DNA from: an uncultured Oscillospiraceae bacterium
GTDB lineage: Bacteria; Bacillota; Clostridia; Oscillospirales; Oscillospiraceae
DNA: 16,263 nucleotides
Reading direction: 5' to 3'
Assembly (NCBI GenBank): GCA_934668605.1
Contig: CAKUNY010000031.1
Span: forward strand, 1-16,263
The notes beneath the pieces were generated by a model. That model made no database searches. It saw only the letters and a list, made by a program, of their open reading frames with translations, and had not been told where the DNA came from. This document shows, in pieces, positions 13,206 to 16,263 of this stretch; the first letter of the stretch is position 1, and the number at the start of each line of letters is the position of its first letter. The position numbers were made by a program, and so were the translations under genes.

Positions 13206-14370
13206 TTACAGCAGCAGAACCTTCAGCAAATCTCCCGCGCGGACAGGCCCGCTCCCCGCGGGAATATCGAGCAGGCAGTTGCAGCCGATCATACTGCGCA
13301 TCTGTCCGTTGGCCTGTTTTTGCGGGATCGCCACTTCCTCCGCCAGACAGGTTCCCCGAAGAAACCGCCTCGTGGGACTGCGCTTGTCAAACGGCGTAGC
13401 TGCCCGCGCCGTGATCCAGCGGGGCTCCCACGCAGGGTTCTGCGCCATCCGAGCCAGCATCGGCCGCACCAGCAGGAAAAACGGCACCGCCGCAGAAAAT
13501 GGATTTCCGGACAGGCTCAGAATCAGCGTTCCTTCCTTTACCGAAAGCATGGTCGGCATTCCCGGCTTCATGGCCAGTCTGTGAAACAGCATTTCACCGC
13601 CGGACTGAAGTACCGCGCGCTCCATCAGATCCTTTTGCCCCACGGAAACGCCGCCGGTGGTCAAAATCAGATCCGCAGCGCCGGTATACTGATCGATCGC
13701 CGCCGCAATACGGCCGGTATCGTCCTTGACCGAACGCACCTCCAGGATCTCCGCGCCCATCTGCTGCAAACAGGCTTGCAGATACGCCGCATTGGAATCA
13801 TATACCTTGCCGGGATACAGGTTCTCTCCCGGCTGCTGGAGCTCATCGTCGGTAGAAAGTATGACCGCCTTCACCTGCCGCCGCCACCGCAATGGCCGCC
13901 GCATCGATCCGCTGGCCGCCGGGCAGCAGCAGCTCTCCCTGCTGATATTCCTCGCCCTTCCAGCAGATATTGCGGCCTGCCGGAATACTTTTGTATACGC
14001 GAACCTCGGTTTCCCCCTCGTCCGTGCTCTCCTGCATGATCACGCAGTCGGCGCCCAGGGGGATCATGCTGCCGGTCATCAGCCGCACGGCCTGCCCCGG
14101 GTTCACCGGAACATTCGCCACGCTTCCGGCATACAGCTTGTCCACGACCTGTAAGGTAACCGGTGTATCCGGCGAGGCTCCCGCGATATCCTCCGCCCGC
14201 ACCGCATACCCATCGAGCGGCGAGCGGTCAAAGGGCGGCTGGTCATAGCGGGCATACAGATTTTGCGCCATACTGCGTCCCAGCGCTCTTTCCAGCGGCA
14301 CCTGCTCCGCGCTTAAAATGGGGGTGTGCTCCAGCATGCATGCGATCGCCTGTTCAACAGAAATAGCCAT
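13206..14370 (-). pseudogene. moeA: MoeA, molybdopterin molybdotransferase, interrupted by a frameshift
   Basis: MoeA inserts molybdate into adenylylated molybdopterin. The first part (13843-14370, 175 codons) has PLERALGRSMAQNLYARYDQ, DGYAVRAEDI and VRLMTGSMIPLGADCVIMQE, then runs out of frame to a TGA. The second part (13206 to about 13890) continues in another frame with VKAVILSTDDELQQPGE, LILTTGGVSVGQKDLMERAV, MKPGMPTML, LSLSGNPFSA and the MoeA C-terminal domain ending at the TAA. Compared with E. coli MoeA, about 9 residues between the first part and VKAVILST appear to be missing, so the change looks like an out-of-frame deletion near 13870-13880 rather than a single-base slip. The second frame has no ribosome binding site. 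The gene starts at ATG 14368-14370 with AAGGAG, 10 nt after mobB. A sequencing error cannot be excluded. Confidence 0.88.
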
Positions 14371-14380
14371 GTAAAACTCC

Positions 14381-14884
14381 TTATACGTCCGTCTTTTCGT
14401 GCTGCTCAAAAATCCATTTCAAAAGAAACTGCGCCAGCGGGCGGACATCGTCCAGCGGAAATACCGGGCAGGGGGCAAGCTCCGGATAGTCCCCCGCGAT
14501 CGCCAGACATTCCTCCGCGGGAACGGAAAGACCCTTTCCCGTGTCCGCCCGGAAAATCGCGACTTTGGGATGGGGGCCGGATTTGTAGCCCTCCGTCAAA
14601 ATCACGTCCACGTCCCGGATCTGAGACAGAAGCTCGTCCAGCGGCGTCGGGCGGTACTGAAAAATCGCTGCCTTCTGCTTCGAGGCAACCGCTACGACCT
14701 CTGCGCCGGCTCTGGCGAACCGCCAGGAATCCTTCCCTTCGCTATCCGCCTGAAAATCGTGTCCATCATGCTTGATGACCGCGACCCGCAGCCCAGCTTC
14801 CCGCAGGCAGGGGATCAGCTTTTCCAGACAGGTCGTTTTTCCGGTATCAGAATACGCCGTAAAGGTCACTACAGGCAGTCGCAC
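14381..14884 (-). CDS. mobB: MobB, molybdopterin-guanine dinucleotide biosynthesis adaptor GTPase
   Basis: MobB is a small GTP-binding protein that assists MobA in making the guanine-dinucleotide cofactor. The 167-residue protein begins with a P-loop, TAYSDTGKTT at about residues 9-18. VAVIKHDGHDF, KDSWRFARAGA and VILTEGYKSGPHPKV follow, all MobB hallmarks. The P-loop reads SDTGKT where many members have SGSGKT. The start is GTG 14882-14884, because AGAGGAG lies 8 nt upstream. An in-frame TTG at 14909-14911 has no ribosome binding site and adds residues outside the family. It is the first gene of the molybdenum cofactor operon, and its stop codon overlaps the moeA ribosome binding site, suggesting translational coupling. 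Confidence 0.92.
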   Translation of the reverse strand: MRLPVVTFTAYSDTGKTTCLEKLIPCLREAGLRVAVIKHDGHDFQADSEGKDSWRFARAGAEVVAVASKQKAAIFQYRPTPLDELLSQIRDVDVILTEGYKSGPHPKVAIFRADTGKGLSVPAEECLAIAGDYPELAPCPVFPLDDVRPLAQFLLKWIFEQHEKTDV

Positions 14885-14931
14885 AGCACATGCTCCTCTC
14901 TTCAAAAGCAATCTTCCCCTTTGATAGCTTC

Positions 14932-14960
14932 ATAGTACCTGTTTCTCTTCAAAAATGCAA
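14932..14960 (-). promoter_or_regulatory. Promoter of the molybdenum cofactor operon
   Basis: On the minus strand, TTGCAT (14955-14960), a 17-bp spacer and TACTAT (14932-14937) precede mobB, leaving a leader of about 40 nt. The sequence TGCATTTTTG overlaps the -35 and recurs 36 bp upstream (14950-14959 and 14986-14995), a possible paired regulator site. The leader is too short for the known molybdenum cofactor riboswitch. Confidence 0.6.
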
Positions 14961-15036
14961 ATCGCTTTTCTTGGTATGTGGTAAGCAAAAATGCAGACAG
15001 AGCCGGCATGCAGGAAGAAGGCTTTCAGAACCATGC

Positions 15037-15070
15037 AAAACCCGCCGCAAGACCATCTTGCGGCGGGTTA
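15037..15070 (-). terminator. Intrinsic terminator of the sugar dehydrogenase gene
   Basis: A 12-bp perfect stem, CCCGCCGCAAGA with TCTTGCGGCGGG (15041-15067), has a 3-nt TGG loop and is followed on the minus strand by TTTT. It lies 16 nt after the stop codon and separates this gene from the molybdenum cofactor operon. Confidence 0.93.
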
Positions 15071-15082
15071 TCCCGTATTGTC

Positions 15083-16263
15083 TTATTTGCGCATCAGGCC
15101 GACGCAGTCGTAATACGGCTTCGTCGCAATCAGCGCCTTATTTTCCAAAAACGGCGTATGCATCAGCGTAATGACCGCGTAGTCGCATTCGGCCATCGCC
15201 TCTTCAAGCGTGTGGTTCTGAAATCCCGCCACATCGCCCTTGATAAACGGCTCGCAGGCAAGCACCTCATAGCCCTTGCTTTTCAGGATATTCGCAAACA
15301 GCACCGACGGGCTCTCGCGCGTGTCGTCGATGTTCGCCTTGAAGCTCATGCCGAGCACCGCGATCTTCGCCCCGGGCTTGACGTCCCTGCCGATCCGCTC
15401 GGCCACCCATTCGGGCTTTCCGTCGTTGACCGTCCGCGCCTCGTAGATGAGCGGCGTAATGTCCTCGAACTTCTCATGGATGAACCACGGATCGACCGCG
15501 ATGCAGTGTCCGCCCACACCCACGCCCGGCGTGTGCACATTGACTCTCGGGTGGCAGTTGGCAAGCTCGATGAGGTTAAATACATCGATCCCCAGCCGGT
15601 CGCAGACCTTGCTCAGCTCGTTCGCGTAGGCGATGTTGATGTCGCGGAACGTATTTTCCGTCAGCTTGCACATTTCCGCCGTCAAGTCATCCGTCAGCCG
15701 GATGGTGCCCTTCGTCACGACCTTTTCATAGATGGACTTCGCGTACTCGGCCGCCTCCGGGCGATTCGAGCCGATGATCCGGTCATTTTCGCGCAATTCG
15801 ATCAGCATTCTGCCGGGAATGATCCGCTCCGGGCAGTGCGCCGTCATAAACTGAAGCTTGTCCATCCCGCTCACTTCGGCCACGATCGACTCCACCAGCC
15901 GCGTCGAATAAGGCGGCGACGTCGACTCCAGCACGCACAGATCTCCCGGCTTGGCAACCGAGCCGACCTCACGCGCCGCGGACTCCACAAAGCGCATATC
16001 AGACACCCGCTTGTGATCCTGCGTCTGCTTATACGGCGTCTGCACCGCAATGATGAACACGTCGGCAGGCTCCGGCTTTGTCACAAAATGCAGCCGTCCG
16101 GTTGCAAGCGCCTTCGTCAGCGCATCCTGAAGCCCGGGCTCGACAATATGGATTTTTCCGCCGTTGAGCTGGTTCACGACCTCCGGCTTCACATCAAAGC
16201 CGCAGACCTCGAAGCCCGCCAGCGTAAAGGTAATGGCAGTCGGCAGACCAATGTAGCCGCAGC
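15083..16263 (-). CDS. UDP-N-acetyl-D-mannosamine/UDP-glucose-type dehydrogenase (5' end outside window)
   Basis: This enzyme family oxidises the C6 hydroxyl of a UDP-sugar to a uronate in two NAD+-dependent steps, for capsule or wall polysaccharide. The window holds the last 392 residues, starting within the Rossmann fold at CGYIGLPTAITFTLAGFEV, so only about 10 residues are missing. IIAVQTPY, LESTSPPYSTR, TAHCPERIIPG, TENTFRDINIAYANE, the catalytic-cysteine block GVGGHCIAVDPWF and VLGMSFKANIDDTRESPS are all intact. AHCPERIIPG and the overall length fit the WecC (UDP-ManNAc dehydrogenase) branch better than UDP-glucose dehydrogenase, but the substrate is not certain. GTG at 16190-16192 could be read as a start, but the Rossmann motif upstream shows that the gene begins beyond the window. 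Confidence 0.92.
   Translation of the reverse strand, partial: CGYIGLPTAITFTLAGFEVCGFDVKPEVVNQLNGGKIHIVEPGLQDALTKALATGRLHFVTKPEPADVFIIAVQTPYKQTQDHKRVSDMRFVESAAREVGSVAKPGDLCVLESTSPPYSTRLVESIVAEVSGMDKLQFMTAHCPERIIPGRMLIELRENDRIIGSNRPEAAEYAKSIYEKVVTKGTIRLTDDLTAEMCKLTENTFRDINIAYANELSKVCDRLGIDVFNLIELANCHPRVNVHTPGVGVGGHCIAVDPWFIHEKFEDITPLIYEARTVNDGKPEWVAERIGRDVKPGAKIAVLGMSFKANIDDTRESPSVLFANILKSKGYEVLACEPFIKGDVAGFQNHTLEEAMAECDYAVITLMHTPFLENKALIATKPYYDCVGLMRK

Noticed and set aside
13843..13904. Programmed frameshift or selenocysteine read-through in moeA
   Set aside because: There is no slippery heptamer, and the TGA lies after the point where similarity has already changed frame. Missing residues point to a deletion.
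12777..14039. 420-codon plus-strand open frame opposite mobA and moeA
   Set aside because: It is Arg/Pro-rich, lacks any known domain and lies opposite clearly conserved genes.
14885..15036. Molybdenum cofactor riboswitch before mobB
   Set aside because: The predicted leader is only about 40 nt and shows no multi-stem structure.
16190..16192. GTG as the start of the sugar dehydrogenase
   Set aside because: The frame continues upstream to the window edge with the conserved GYIGLPTA dinucleotide-binding motif.

Overview
The window looks like a chromosomal segment of a fairly GC-rich Clostridia bacterium, most likely in the Oscillospirales. This rests on the protein families, the strong AGGAG-type ribosome binding sites, the smc-ftsY gene order and the many palindromic repeats between genes; I could run no taxonomic search. 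Every gene I can support lies on the minus strand, so transcription runs from high to low coordinates.

Core part (1-8062), read in the direction of transcription: pta (phosphate acetyltransferase), a MATE-family exporter, a small DUF2500 membrane protein, smc (chromosome condensation) and the start of ftsY (SRP receptor), which runs off the left edge. The three intergenic gaps at 664-917, 4491-4800 and 6715-7045 hold a composite palindromic repeat: two 27-bp arms in inverted orientation around a 53-55-bp core, plus solo arms. smc has its own strong promoter, and the DUF2500 gene has a promoter and an intrinsic terminator.

Accessory part (8201-14884): a ModE/LysR-type DNA-binding protein with an apparently leaderless promoter, a ketopantoate-reductase-like dehydrogenase without the expected catalytic lysine, a Pro/Ala/Glu-rich lipoprotein, and a chimeric remnant. 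In that remnant the first ~46 codons of an Old Yellow Enzyme-type flavin oxidoreductase, with its promoter and ribosome binding site, are joined to the last ~140 codons of a serine beta-lactamase-like hydrolase. Upstream is a molybdenum cofactor operon: mobB, moeA (frameshifted), mobA, an ornithine-cyclodeaminase/mu-crystallin family gene and a MOSC-domain gene. MobA and MobB handle the guanylyl modification of the cofactor, MoeA inserts molybdate, and MOSC proteins act on the cofactor or on sulfur transfer. The ModE-like protein may control this pathway. Its moeA carries what appears to be an out-of-frame deletion in the linker between domains, so molybdate insertion may be impaired or supplied by another copy.

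Right edge (15083-16263): the body of a UDP-N-acetylmannosamine/UDP-glucose-type sugar dehydrogenase, closed by a strong terminator.

I found no CRISPR array, tRNA, rRNA, transposase, phage gene or recognisable defence system. The observations most worth following are the locus-matched arms of the composite repeat, the broken moeA, the chimeric remnant, and the ornithine-cyclodeaminase relative inside a molybdenum cofactor operon.
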